From: Bacillota bacterium
GTDB taxonomy: Bacteria > Bacillota > Clostridia > Christensenellales > Aristaeellaceae
Length of the DNA: 21,973 nucleotides
Assembly (NCBI GenBank): GCA_023459675.1
Contig: JAEWTC010000174.1
Location: forward strand, 1-21,973
Direction of reading: 5' to 3'
How positions within the stretch are numbered: the stretch's first letter is position 1; each line of letters begins with the position of its first letter. Of the stretch, positions 15,150 through 21,973 are shown piece after piece. Made by a program: the position numbers and the translations under genes. The notes under the pieces were generated by a model, which saw only the letters and a program-made list of their open reading frames with translations, was not told the DNA's origin and ran no database searches.

Positions 15150-16805
15150 TTACTCCAGATTCATGAAGGACAGGTCCAGATCGGCTCCGTACAGCGCGGC
15201 GTTTGCGGCCTTGTTCTTGAAGTAGCTGTCGATGTAGGTATCCAGCGTCGCCTGGCCGAGATCGTAGATCTTCGCCATCATCGTGTCGTACAGGCCCTGC
15301 AATTCCTCGGGCTTGCACATGATCAGCTGCAGGATCATCGGCTCGTAGTATTCCTTGATGTTGGTGTAGATCTTGATCTCCTCGCTGTCCGCAGCGTAGT
15401 TTTCAGGCTTCGAGCCGGAGAAGAAGGAGTAGTTCTTGTAGTACTGGTTCATGAATTCGATTGCCGCCGTCTGCTCCGCGGAGCCGCTGTACTTCTTGAC
15501 GATGTTGGCGACCAAACCCTGGCGCAGGAAGTACCACAGGCCTACGCCGTATTCGGTTTTCTTCTCGTTGTCGGACAGAGCGCTGACCTCGGCGGTCAAC
15601 GCGGGAATGCCCGCGTCGTTATAATCCCAGGAAATGCCCTGTACGCCCATCACGATTTCGAGCTGCTGGGGCTCCTGCATGATGAAATCGACCCACTGCA
15701 TGGCGCGCTTGGCGTTTTCCGTGTTGAAGATCAGGATGTAATGATCGCCCACGCCGCCGTTGATGTTATCGTAGGTGTAGCCCTCTTCGGTGTTGATGCT
15801 CATCTGCGCCGGGAACATCCACTGGTCGGCAACGCCCGCGTTTTTCAGCTCGTTGTTGAACCAGTCGGTGTTATCCGCGTCGTTGACCATGTTGCAGAAC
15901 ACCTTGCCGCCAAACAGCTTGGCCTGCAGCTGCTCGCCGCTGTCGGTGAGCTCGGTCGGGTCCATCAGGCCTTCGTTGTAGAGGGTGTTGACGAACTTGA
16001 GCAGTTCGAAGTAGTTGGGGCTGTTCCAGTATTTCTTGTAGGTCTGGGTTGCGTCGTCGAAATAATAGTTGCCAAACAGGTCAAAGAAGCCCATCAGCTT
16101 ACCGATGCAGCGGGGGTTGCCGTCGCCGTCCTTGCTGGAGTTTCTGGAGGCCTGGAAGGGGATCATGTCGGGATACGTTTCCTTCACCTTGCGCAGCGCG
16201 TTGAGGAAACCGTCGACCGTGGTCATGTCGGGGGAGCCGATGGCTTCGTACACGTTCTTAAGCACCATGCTGCCGGTCATGCAGCTGGCGATATCGGTGC
16301 GGCTCATATCTTCCACTTTGTAGGAGTACACCGGCAGCGCGTACACATCGGTCGTGGCGAAGTCCTCGCGCACGGAAAGGATGGTGTTGGCGCTCATGTT
16401 GCGTTCCACAAAACCGGGGGCGAATTCTTCCTCCACCTTGTTGTAAGCGATGACCACATCGTTTTTGACCAGGTCCTGCAGCATGTCGTAGGACGTCTGG
16501 CAGATGAGGATGTCGGGATAATCGCCCGACGCGATCATCATGTTCAGCTTGGTGTGGGTATCATCGACGGCGTACGAAAAATCGATAGTCACGCCGGTTT
16601 CCTCGGTCCACTTCTTGCTGACAGGCTCAATTCCGTTGGCTTGCGATACTTCCGCGCCGTCCACAGGCCTGTCGTAATACATTTTCAGCGTTACGGGGCT
16701 TGTATCCGAAAGCCAGCTCCCGGTTGTAGATTCGGCACTGCCGGTCGCCACGGCGGAAAAGACGAACAACAATGCCAGTACCAGTGAAACGATCCGTTTA
16801 GTCAT
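15150..16805 (-). CDS. Extracellular solute-binding protein of a CUT1 ABC transporter (LplA/YtcQ-like)
   Basis: 551 residues from the ATG at 16805, which has AAGGAGG eight bases upstream; the frame extends to 16859 without a ribosome site. The N-terminus (M-T-K-R, a hydrophobic core, then A-T-G-S-A-E-S) is a Sec signal peptide with a likely cut after GSA near residue 24. The mature part has LKMYYDRPVD near its start and the large two-lobe length (>500 residues) of LplA/YtcQ-type proteins that bind oligosaccharides, including pectin oligomers in Bacillus. Remarkably there is no lipobox Cys, although such proteins are usually lipoproteins in Gram-positive bacteria. Two permease genes precede it. 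The gene is flanked by hairpins on both sides, suggesting separate mRNA stability. Ligand not determinable. Confidence 0.88.
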   Translation of the reverse strand: MTKRIVSLVLALLFVFSAVATGSAESTTGSWLSDTSPVTLKMYYDRPVDGAEVSQANGIEPVSKKWTEETGVTIDFSYAVDDTHTKLNMMIASGDYPDILICQTSYDMLQDLVKNDVVIAYNKVEEEFAPGFVERNMSANTILSVREDFATTDVYALPVYSYKVEDMSRTDIASCMTGSMVLKNVYEAIGSPDMTTVDGFLNALRKVKETYPDMIPFQASRNSSKDGDGNPRCIGKLMGFFDLFGNYYFDDATQTYKKYWNSPNYFELLKFVNTLYNEGLMDPTELTDSGEQLQAKLFGGKVFCNMVNDADNTDWFNNELKNAGVADQWMFPAQMSINTEEGYTYDNINGGVGDHYILIFNTENAKRAMQWVDFIMQEPQQLEIVMGVQGISWDYNDAGIPALTAEVSALSDNEKKTEYGVGLWYFLRQGLVANIVKKYSGSAEQTAAIEFMNQYYKNYSFFSGSKPENYAADSEEIKIYTNIKEYYEPMILQLIMCKPEELQGLYDTMMAKIYDLGQATLDTYIDSYFKNKAANAALYGADLDLSFMNLE

Positions 16806-16831
16806 GGGTTTTGCCTCCTTAAAAATATGCT

Positions 16832-16850
16832 TTCGGGGATTCCCCCGGAA
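16832..16850 (-). other. Hairpin upstream of the solute-binding protein gene
   Basis: On the minus strand TTCCGGGG and CCCCGAA can pair around a short GAAT loop with one bulged base, in the 57-base gap between the second permease gene and the solute-binding protein gene, about 20 bases before the ribosome site. With the stronger hairpin at 15052-15090 it brackets the solute-binding protein message. Confidence 0.35.
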
Positions 16851-16862
16851 CCCCCACAAGGG

Positions 16863-17765
16863 TTACCCCTTGATAGAGCCAACCATCAAGCCTTTGACAA
16901 AATACCGCTGCAGGAACGGATAGATCATAATGATCGGTACCGCCGCCACCACCATGGTCGCCATTTTCACGCCCTCGGGATTGTAGGACTGGCTGTCCAG
17001 CGCGTTCATATCGTTGGCCATGTCCGCAAACGCCTGGTCCTTGATGGTGCGCATCAATATCCAGGAAAGCGTCGTCATGCCGTTGCTGTTGGTATAGAAA
17101 GCCGTATCATACCAGGCGTTCCACTGCGCAACCGCCGCGTACAGGGTAATCGTCGCCAGCGCGGGAAGGGAAATCGGCAGGATCACCTGCAAGAACACCC
17201 GCCACGTAGTGGCACCGTCGATGTAGGTGGCTTCCTCCAGCTCGTTTGGAATGCTTTTGAAGTTCGTCATCAAAATGACCATCCAGAAAAAGGAGAAGCC
17301 GCGGGGCAGCAGGTAAACGAAAAACGAATCGATCAGCCCCAGGTTTTTGATGTTGAGATACGCGGGGATCTGACCGCCGTCGAAAAACGTGGGGATGATG
17401 AACAGCGCCATGTAGAGCGCGCGGAATTTCAAGTGGGACTTGCTCAGCGCGTATGCCGCCAGCGAGCAGATCAGCAGCGAAAACGCCGCGCCGAACACCG
17501 TGCGCAGGGTGGAATTGAAAAAGCCCGTCACAATGCTCGCGTCGCTGAATACCGTCTGGTAGGGCCGCACCGTCCAGTGGGCGTTCCACAGGAAAGACGG
17601 CTTGCGGATGAGATCGTCGTTGAAGGAATTGAGCGCGGAGTAGTAAAACGGATAGACGATCACGCAGATCAAAAGAATCATAAGCGCAACGTTGATCACG
17701 TCAAACGCCGAGATCCTTGCCTTCATTCCGGTGGATTCAATCGGGTTGGTAGCTCGTTTTTTCAT
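16863..17765 (-). CDS. ytcP: CUT1 ABC sugar permease, YtcP type
   Basis: 300 residues with six predicted membrane helices, the first at about 22-42. The cytoplasmic EAA loop is clear at 178-201 (EEATYIDGA followed by FLQVILP); it contacts the ATPase. The GFSFFW and ALMILLICVIVYPFYY segments and the C-terminal FVKGLMVGSIKG are typical of YtcP, the partner of LplB/YteP. The product forms the membrane channel with the LplB-type protein (17779-18732) and takes oligosaccharide from the binding protein encoded next. In Bacillus subtilis the related YtcP-YteP-YtcQ set imports pectin-derived oligosaccharides with the shared ATPase MsmX. No ATPase gene is present in this window. GGGAGAGG precedes the ATG, 13 bases after the upstream stop. 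Confidence 0.92.
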   Translation of the reverse strand: MKKRATNPIESTGMKARISAFDVINVALMILLICVIVYPFYYSALNSFNDDLIRKPSFLWNAHWTVRPYQTVFSDASIVTGFFNSTLRTVFGAAFSLLICSLAAYALSKSHLKFRALYMALFIIPTFFDGGQIPAYLNIKNLGLIDSFFVYLLPRGFSFFWMVILMTNFKSIPNELEEATYIDGATTWRVFLQVILPISLPALATITLYAAVAQWNAWYDTAFYTNSNGMTTLSWILMRTIKDQAFADMANDMNALDSQSYNPEGVKMATMVVAAVPIIMIYPFLQRYFVKGLMVGSIKG

Positions 17766-17778
17766 GCTTGCCTCTCCC

Positions 17779-18732
17779 CTAAAACAGCGATTCGTCCGTC
17801 ATCAGTTTGCTCACCTTGTTGGCCCCCAGCAGCAGCAAAAGGTTGACGACCGATTTGAACAGCCCGACGGCGGTCGCATAGGAATACCGGCCGTTTTCAA
17901 ACCCTGTGCGCATGATGTAGGTATCCAGGATATCGGCCACCTGACGGTTCAACGCGTTGCCAAACGCGTACGCCTGGTCAAAGCCGTCGCCGCCGCTCAT
18001 GATTTTGCCGCACTCCAGAATAAACAGGATGGCAAAGGTCGGTTTGAGGTGCGGCCAGGTGATATAGCGGAACTTGTGCCAGCGGTTGCCGCCGTCGATG
18101 GCCAGGGCCTCGTACAAGCCGTGGTCGATGCCGCAAATGACGCCCAGATAGATGATGGAGCTCCAGCCGATGCTCTTCCACAACCCGGTGAAGAGGATGA
18201 GCGGCCGGTAATACTTCGTTTCCGCCAGAAAGTTGATGTTGCTGGAGATCAGCCCCATCTGCTTGAGGAGGATGTTGACCGCGCCGGTGGACGGGTTTAA
18301 CAGCGAGTAGAAGATGCCGTATGCCACCGACCAGCCGATGAAATGCGGGAGGTATGAAAGCGTCTGGGACAGCTTCATCAGCTTCGCGCTGCGAAGCTCG
18401 TTGAGAAGCGTTGCCAGCAGTACGGGAGGCCAGGTCAGAAACAACAGCTTCAGCGCCGCGATGTACACCGTGTTGAACAGCACGCGGCCGCTGGATTCGG
18501 AGCTGAAAAAGTCGATGAAGTGCTCAAACCCGCCGTTCCTCGCCCAGGGGCTGTCGGCAATGCCCTTGAAGATGTTGTAGTTCTTAAACGCGATGGTAAC
18601 GCCGTACATCGGCAAATATGAGAAAAGAATCACGAGGACAGCCGCCGGCAGCACCATCATCTGCAACGTGATATGCGACCTGAGATCATGTCCGGCAACG
18701 ACCGAGTTGGTTTTTTTCCGCAGTAGCTTCAC
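17779..18732 (-). CDS. lplB: CUT1 ABC sugar permease, LplB type
   Basis: First gene of the operon. I prefer the GTG at 18732 (317 residues, the usual LplB length) because AGGAGG stands eight bases before it. In-frame ATGs at 18750, 18756 and 18798 lack a good ribosome site; the last would give 339 residues with a 22-residue non-conserved extension. Six membrane helices are expected, the first in MMVLPAAVLVILFSYLPMYG. Family landmarks are the FSYLPMYG start, AFKNYN, a TLSYLPHFIGWSV segment and the EAA loop EALAIDGG...PHLKP. It pairs with the YtcP-type protein to form an oligosaccharide importer. The mRNA leader from the promoter at 18915-18943 would be about 175 bases long with this start. Confidence 0.9.
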   Translation of the reverse strand: MKLLRKKTNSVVAGHDLRSHITLQMMVLPAAVLVILFSYLPMYGVTIAFKNYNIFKGIADSPWARNGGFEHFIDFFSSESSGRVLFNTVYIAALKLLFLTWPPVLLATLLNELRSAKLMKLSQTLSYLPHFIGWSVAYGIFYSLLNPSTGAVNILLKQMGLISSNINFLAETKYYRPLILFTGLWKSIGWSSIIYLGVICGIDHGLYEALAIDGGNRWHKFRYITWPHLKPTFAILFILECGKIMSGGDGFDQAYAFGNALNRQVADILDTYIMRTGFENGRYSYATAVGLFKSVVNLLLLLGANKVSKLMTDESLF

Positions 18733-18824
18733 GCGCAACTCCTCCTGCATTCCCATTTGGCTGCCCGTCGGTACGCCGCAAAATTCATTGCGTGCCATGG
18801 AGCCCTATCGCTATCAAACAGTGC

Positions 18825-18839
18825 GCCCCACGATGGGGC
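18825..18839 (-). other. Hairpin in the operon leader
   Basis: GCCCCA and TGGGGC arms (6 bases each) around a 3-base loop lie in the leader between the transcription start (near 18908) and the first gene. It has no T-run, so it is not a terminator. It may be structural only. I recognise no riboswitch in this leader. Confidence 0.35.
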
Positions 18840-18914
18840 AAGCGCTGCCAAAGGATAAACGACGCCTCGCCGGCGCACCGTTTATGCAGCACGGGCAGCT
18901 TCATTGGCGGTTTC

Positions 18915-18943
18915 ATTTTAAACAGCCGCTTCCGCGCTGTCAA
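18915..18943 (-). promoter_or_regulatory. Main operon promoter (sigma-A type)
   Basis: On the minus strand a perfect -35 box TTGACA (18943-18938), a 17-base spacer and a -10 box TAAAAT (18920-18915) form a near-consensus housekeeping promoter. Transcription would begin near 18908 and run through the thirteen genes down to the terminator at 611-645. There is no -24/-12 (sigma-54) element here. Confidence 0.85.
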
Positions 18944-18961
18944 TCCATTTCCCCGTGAATC

Positions 18962-18980
18962 TCGTTTCAATTTGATACGA
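18962..18980. promoter_or_regulatory. Inverted repeat between divergent promoters (operator candidate 1)
   Basis: TCGTATCAA-A-TTGAAACGA (minus strand) is a 19-base inverted repeat with 8 of 9 arm positions matching. It sits about 19 bases upstream of the -35 box of the operon promoter and about 28 bases upstream of the regulator's -35 box, a position suited to an activator. The core resembles the second repeat at 19058-19069. The divergent PrpR_N regulator is the likely binder, by inference. Confidence 0.5.
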
Positions 18981-19007
18981 TCCGCTGATTTTTCGCATAA
19001 TTAACGA

Positions 19008-19036
19008 TTGCGAATCCTCGGATGATCGTTTATAAT
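19008..19036 (+). promoter_or_regulatory. Promoter of the PrpR_N-domain regulator gene
   Basis: -35 box TTGCGA (19008-19013), 17-base spacer, and perfect -10 box TATAAT (19031-19036). Transcription would start near 19043, only 7 bases before the first ATG in frame (19050). This supports a start further downstream, at 19086. Confidence 0.75.
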
Positions 19037-19057
19037 TAGTTTATCGATAATGAATGT

Positions 19058-19069
19058 TTCAAATTTGAA
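19058..19069. promoter_or_regulatory. Palindrome just after the regulator's transcription start (operator candidate 2)
   Basis: TTCAAATTTGAA is a perfect 12-base palindrome whose flanks (GTTTCAA...TTTGA.ACG) echo the repeat at 18962-18980. It lies at about +15 to +27 of the regulator's transcript, a place where a bound protein would block its own synthesis. A second 10-base palindrome, TTATCGATAA, overlaps the start site at 19041-19050. Confidence 0.45.
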
Positions 19070-19085
19070 CGTTTTGGTGATGGGT

Positions 19086-20852
19086 ATGCGGAAAACAAAA
19101 ATTCTGGTCATCGCCCCCTACGAGGGATTGCGCGAGGTGCTGACGGCGGAAGCCGCGCAGCACGACGATCTTGAGATGGATATCTACCTGGGCGACCTTG
19201 CCGACGGCGCGGCCATTGCGAAATCGCTGGAAAAATCCGGTTACGACATCATCCTGTCCCGCGGCGGCACGGCGACGCTGATTCAGCGCAGCTCCGACCT
19301 TCCCGTGATCGACGTCGCGCCGACCGTTTACGACGTGCTGCGCTTTGTCCGCATGGCGCAGAACATCCCCGGCCGTTTCGCGCTCGTCGGCTTCTCCAGC
19401 ATCACCCAGACCGCGGACAAGATTTTTGACCTGATCCAGCAAAAGATCGAAATCGTCACCCTGCGGGAAGCGTCGGAAGCAGAGCTTGTGGTGCGGCGGC
19501 TCAAGGACGCCGGTTTTACGCTGATCGTCGGCGACGCTATCGCCACCGCCACGGCCAAGCGCATGCAGATGAACAGCATCCTGATCGCCTCCGGCGTTGA
19601 AAGCGTGCAAAGCGCGCTGGCCGAGGCGGTGCGCACCCGCAGCATTATCTCCTCCGCCGTGCAGCGCAACCTGCAGTACCGCGATATTCTGGACAACAGC
19701 GATTTGAGCGTGGTGGTTTTCAGCACGGATAAAAAGCTGCTGTACTCCAACATCAGCCAGGAGCAAATGGAATACCAGCGCGTTTTCCGCCCCATCAAAG
19801 AGTACGTGGACACCGCCATTCGGGAAGGTGAGTTCCACATCACGCGGCATTCCAAGGGATATCTGTTTGATATCACGGGGAAAAAATCCCAGCAAAAGGG
19901 AACGGGCGCCATATTCTACATCAAGCGGCGGGTGAGCCCGCCGCAGATGAAGCTCGGCGCGATTAAGTACGACAACATGCTCGACGAAAACTACGAAGAG
20001 GATTTCCCGCCGATTGACAACGTGGGGAAAATGTCCGCCGTCATGGAAACGGCGCGGCGTTTTGGCAAAACCGCGTCCACCCTCTGCATACTCGGCGGGC
20101 TGGGCTCGCCTTTTGACGACGTGGTGCAGGCAATTTATCGGGAAAGCGCGTTGCACACGCAGCCGATGGTCACGGTGGATTGCGCGCTGGTGGACGATAA
20201 GTTTTTCACATGGCTTCTCAACAGCGAGGATTCACCCTTATATGAAACCCGCCTCATGATCCACCTGAAGGATTTTTCTTCCCTGTCCGAGGCGATGCAG
20301 ATGCAGTTCATCCAGTTTGCGCAGTCCACCTCGCTGCACAAACGCAGCCGGGTTTTCTACAGCCTGCGCAGCATGCAAAAGCCAAACGACGCGGTGACGC
20401 GGTTTTTCAACCATCACGAATGCATGCTTTTACGCATCCCCACGCTCCGGGAACGGCCGGAGGATATCGTCAGTTTAGCCAATCTACACCTGAGCTTTTT
20501 CAACATCCAGTTTGGCCGCCAGGTGATCGGCTTTGACGAACAGGCGGCCGCGCTTTTAGTGGATTACGATTGGCCCGGCAACAACGAGCAGCTCAGCCGC
20601 TTGGTAAAGCAATGCCTGGCCTGTTCCCAGTCCGATACGATTACGGCGCAGCAGGTGCAAACGGCGATCGACGAGGAGAAGCGGATCGTATCCTCGGCCA
20701 ACGCATTCGATCCGTGTTTCACGGGAACGCTGCACGAAATCACTTCGCAAATCGTACGCGCCGTTTACGCGGAAGAATCGAGGAACCGCCAGAAAACCGC
20801 GGACCGCCTGGGCATCAGCCGCAGCACGCTCTGGCGGATGCTGAAGGAATAG
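19086..20852 (+). CDS. PrpR_N-domain transcription regulator with degenerate AAA+ domain
   Basis: 588 residues from the ATG at 19086, preceded by GGTGAT (19076-19081); the earlier ATGs at 19050 and 19080 lack a ribosome site, and family members begin M-x-K-x-K-ILVIAPYEG. Domains: a PrpR_N sensor (about 5-185, with LSRGGTA at 57-63), a PAS-like segment (about 205-285), an AAA+ region of the sigma-54-activator type (about 305-510), and a Fis-type helix-turn-helix (562-586, TADRLGISRSTLWRML). The AAA+ part is degenerate: the Walker A site reads LGGLGSPFDD without the lysine, and no GAFTGA loop is visible, although LRERPEDI (454-461) and WPGN (496-499) remain. So it probably regulates sigma-A promoters without ATP-driven sigma-54 activation. 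It is divergent from the operon, hence its likely local regulator, probably sensing a small organic or sugar acid. Confidence 0.85.
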   Translation: MRKTKILVIAPYEGLREVLTAEAAQHDDLEMDIYLGDLADGAAIAKSLEKSGYDIILSRGGTATLIQRSSDLPVIDVAPTVYDVLRFVRMAQNIPGRFALVGFSSITQTADKIFDLIQQKIEIVTLREASEAELVVRRLKDAGFTLIVGDAIATATAKRMQMNSILIASGVESVQSALAEAVRTRSIISSAVQRNLQYRDILDNSDLSVVVFSTDKKLLYSNISQEQMEYQRVFRPIKEYVDTAIREGEFHITRHSKGYLFDITGKKSQQKGTGAIFYIKRRVSPPQMKLGAIKYDNMLDENYEEDFPPIDNVGKMSAVMETARRFGKTASTLCILGGLGSPFDDVVQAIYRESALHTQPMVTVDCALVDDKFFTWLLNSEDSPLYETRLMIHLKDFSSLSEAMQMQFIQFAQSTSLHKRSRVFYSLRSMQKPNDAVTRFFNHHECMLLRIPTLRERPEDIVSLANLHLSFFNIQFGRQVIGFDEQAAALLVDYDWPGNNEQLSRLVKQCLACSQSDTITAQQVQTAIDEEKRIVSSANAFDPCFTGTLHEITSQIVRAVYAEESRNRQKTADRLGISRSTLWRMLKE

Positions 20853-20854
20853 CG

Positions 20855-20870
20855 GACCGCCCTCGCGGTA
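20855..20870. terminator. Weak hairpin between convergent genes
   Basis: ACCGC and GCGGT arms (20856-20860 and 20865-20869) with a 4-base loop sit in the 26-base gap between the regulator stop and the stop of the convergent reductase gene. The stem is short and no long T-run follows, so it could be a weak two-way terminator at best. Confidence 0.3.
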
Positions 20871-20878
20871 ACGTTTGA

Positions 20879-21973
20879 TTACGGCGTTTGCGCAAGCATC
20901 TGCGCATAGCGGCGCATGACCGCCGGGATATCGATCGTCTGCGGGCAAAGCTCCCGGCACGCCCCGCAGCCGACGCAGGCGCCGGGAAGCTCATGTGCCT
21001 GCATCGCGTCCAGCGTGAAGTGGTTCGAGCGCACGGAGATGTTCTTCGCTTCGTTATACATGCCGATCAGCTTTGGGATGTCCAGCTTTTTGGGGCACGC
21101 CTCCTCGCAGTAGCGGCAGGCGGTGCAGGGAACCAGATCGACCATGGTTTCCACGGCCCGCTGCAAAACCGCGCTTTCGGCCTCGCTCAGCGGGTTGCTG
21201 CGTTCAAACAGCGATACGTTCTCCGCGATCTGCTCCATGGCGGACATCCCGCTGAGCACCGTCAGTACGTTTGGCAAACCCTGCAGGAACCGAAACGCCC
21301 ACGAGGCGGCGGAGCTGCCAGGCGCGGCGGCTTTTAAAAGCGCGGCCGCCGGTTCCGGCAGGTTGGCCAGCCGCCCGCCGCGGACCGGCTCCATCACGAT
21401 CACAGGAAGCCCGTGGGCGGTGATGATTTCATATTTCCGTTTCGCGTCCTGCAAAACCCAATCGAGATAGTTCAGCTGGATTTGCACAAACTCGAAGCAA
21501 TCGAAGGCGTTCAGGAAATTCTCGATGGTTTCCGCCCTGCCGTGCGCGGAAAACCCCAGATGGCGGATGCGCCCCGCCTTTTTTTGTTTGCACAGATACT
21601 CCAACGTGCCGATGTTTGGATCGGTATAATACTCGTACGAGGTTTCGCAGAGATTGTGCAGCAGATAAAAATCGAAATACTCCACGCCCAGGCGCGCGAG
21701 CTGCTCCTCGAAGATTGCCTCGGCGGAGAGCTCGCTTTTGCCCTTCAGATAGCCGATCGGTTCCACGCGGCCGTTGTTGACGTGCATCATATGCCCCGGA
21801 AATTTGGTGGCTACGTACCACTTGTCCCTTGGATATTGCCGCAGCACTTTGCCCACGAAGGGCTCCGAAGCGCCTTCGTGATACCGGTATCCGGTGTCGA
21901 AATAGTTCACGCCGTGGTCCAGCGCGTACGCGATGATTTCGCGCGCCTTTGCTTCGTCAATCTCCCCGCGGTT
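20879..21973 (-). CDS. Aldo/keto reductase with C-terminal 2x[4Fe-4S] ferredoxin domain (5' end missing)
   Basis: The frame is open to the right edge of the window, so the N-terminus (perhaps 25-35 residues) is missing; the GTG at 21910 is internal, since conserved aldo/keto reductase sequence (EIIAYALDHG) precedes it. The catalytic tetrad is visible: Asp and Tyr in YFDTGYRYH, Lys in VATKFPG, and His in FYLLHNL. The C-terminus has two ferredoxin-like cysteine motifs, CTACRYCEEACP and CVGCGACRELCP, so the protein should bind two [4Fe-4S] clusters. Such fusions are common in anaerobes and reduce or oxidise carbonyl compounds with NAD(P)H, possibly linked to ferredoxin. It converges on the regulator with a 26-base gap. 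Whether it belongs to the sugar-acid system is not known. Confidence 0.88.
   Translation of the reverse strand, partial: NRGEIDEAKAREIIAYALDHGVNYFDTGYRYHEGASEPFVGKVLRQYPRDKWYVATKFPGHMMHVNNGRVEPIGYLKGKSELSAEAIFEEQLARLGVEYFDFYLLHNLCETSYEYYTDPNIGTLEYLCKQKKAGRIRHLGFSAHGRAETIENFLNAFDCFEFVQIQLNYLDWVLQDAKRKYEIITAHGLPVIVMEPVRGGRLANLPEPAAALLKAAAPGSSAASWAFRFLQGLPNVLTVLSGMSAMEQIAENVSLFERSNPLSEAESAVLQRAVETMVDLVPCTACRYCEEACPKKLDIPKLIGMYNEAKNISVRSNHFTLDAMQAHELPGACVGCGACRELCPQTIDIPAVMRRYAQMLAQTP

Noticed and set aside
18780..18798. TGGCACG resembling the -24 part of a sigma-54 promoter
   Set aside because: There is no matching TTGC -12 element, and the site lies downstream of a consensus sigma-A promoter.
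18900..18914. Possible catabolite-repression (cre) site after the operon -10 box
   Set aside because: TGAAACCG fits one half, but the second half of the cre consensus is missing.
1..21973. Insertion sequences, CRISPR arrays, tRNA or rRNA genes
   Set aside because: I saw no transposase, regular spaced repeats, or recognisable RNA gene on either strand.

Overview
The window is GC-rich and gene-dense. It carries one long, almost gap-free block of minus-strand genes with AAGGAGG-type ribosome sites, LplB/YtcP-type sugar permeases and sigma-A-like promoters. This suggests a high-GC member of the Bacillota, probably a gut or rumen clostridium. That placement is inferred from gene content and ribosome-site style; no rRNA or other marker gene is present.

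Layout. At 1-50 is the first part of a minus-strand gene for an exported protein, with its own promoter near 190-218. About 745 bases without a recognisable gene follow; they hold that promoter and a strong hairpin terminator (611-645). From 797 to about 18732 run thirteen minus-strand genes that look like one operon. In transcription order they are: two CUT1-type ABC permeases, a secreted solute-binding protein, an (alpha/alpha)6-type glycosidase, a Gfo/Idh oxidoreductase, an oligogalacturonate-lyase-like beta-propeller (PL22-like), a divergent DapA/NanA-family protein, a GH106-like glycosidase, a sialidase-like (Asp-box) beta-propeller, a DUF1537 acid-sugar kinase, an iron-type alcohol dehydrogenase, a canonical DapA/NanA-family lyase and a PdxA-family dehydrogenase. 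A consensus promoter (18915-18943) starts the operon. Diverging from it is a PrpR_N-domain regulator (19086-20852) with its own promoter and two related inverted repeats. A convergent, edge-truncated aldo/keto reductase with two ferredoxin-type cysteine motifs closes the window.

How the genes may work together. Oligosaccharides are captured outside and imported by the two permeases, powered by an ATPase encoded elsewhere. They are then cut in the cytoplasm, because none of the four carbohydrate-active enzymes has a signal peptide. The last four genes form an acid-sugar pathway. The DUF1537 plus PdxA pair is known to turn four-carbon sugar acids (D-threonate, D-erythronate) into dihydroxyacetone phosphate. 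Adding an aldolase and an alcohol dehydrogenase suggests an untested route: a 2-keto-3-deoxy acid is split to pyruvate plus a C4 aldehyde acid, which is reduced to a tetronate, phosphorylated, and oxidatively decarboxylated to DHAP. The stereochemistry fits Dha (3-deoxy-D-lyxo-heptulosaric acid) of the pectin rhamnogalacturonan II, which would yield D-threonate. The rest of the operon is also pectin-like. This is the most interesting hypothesis in the window.
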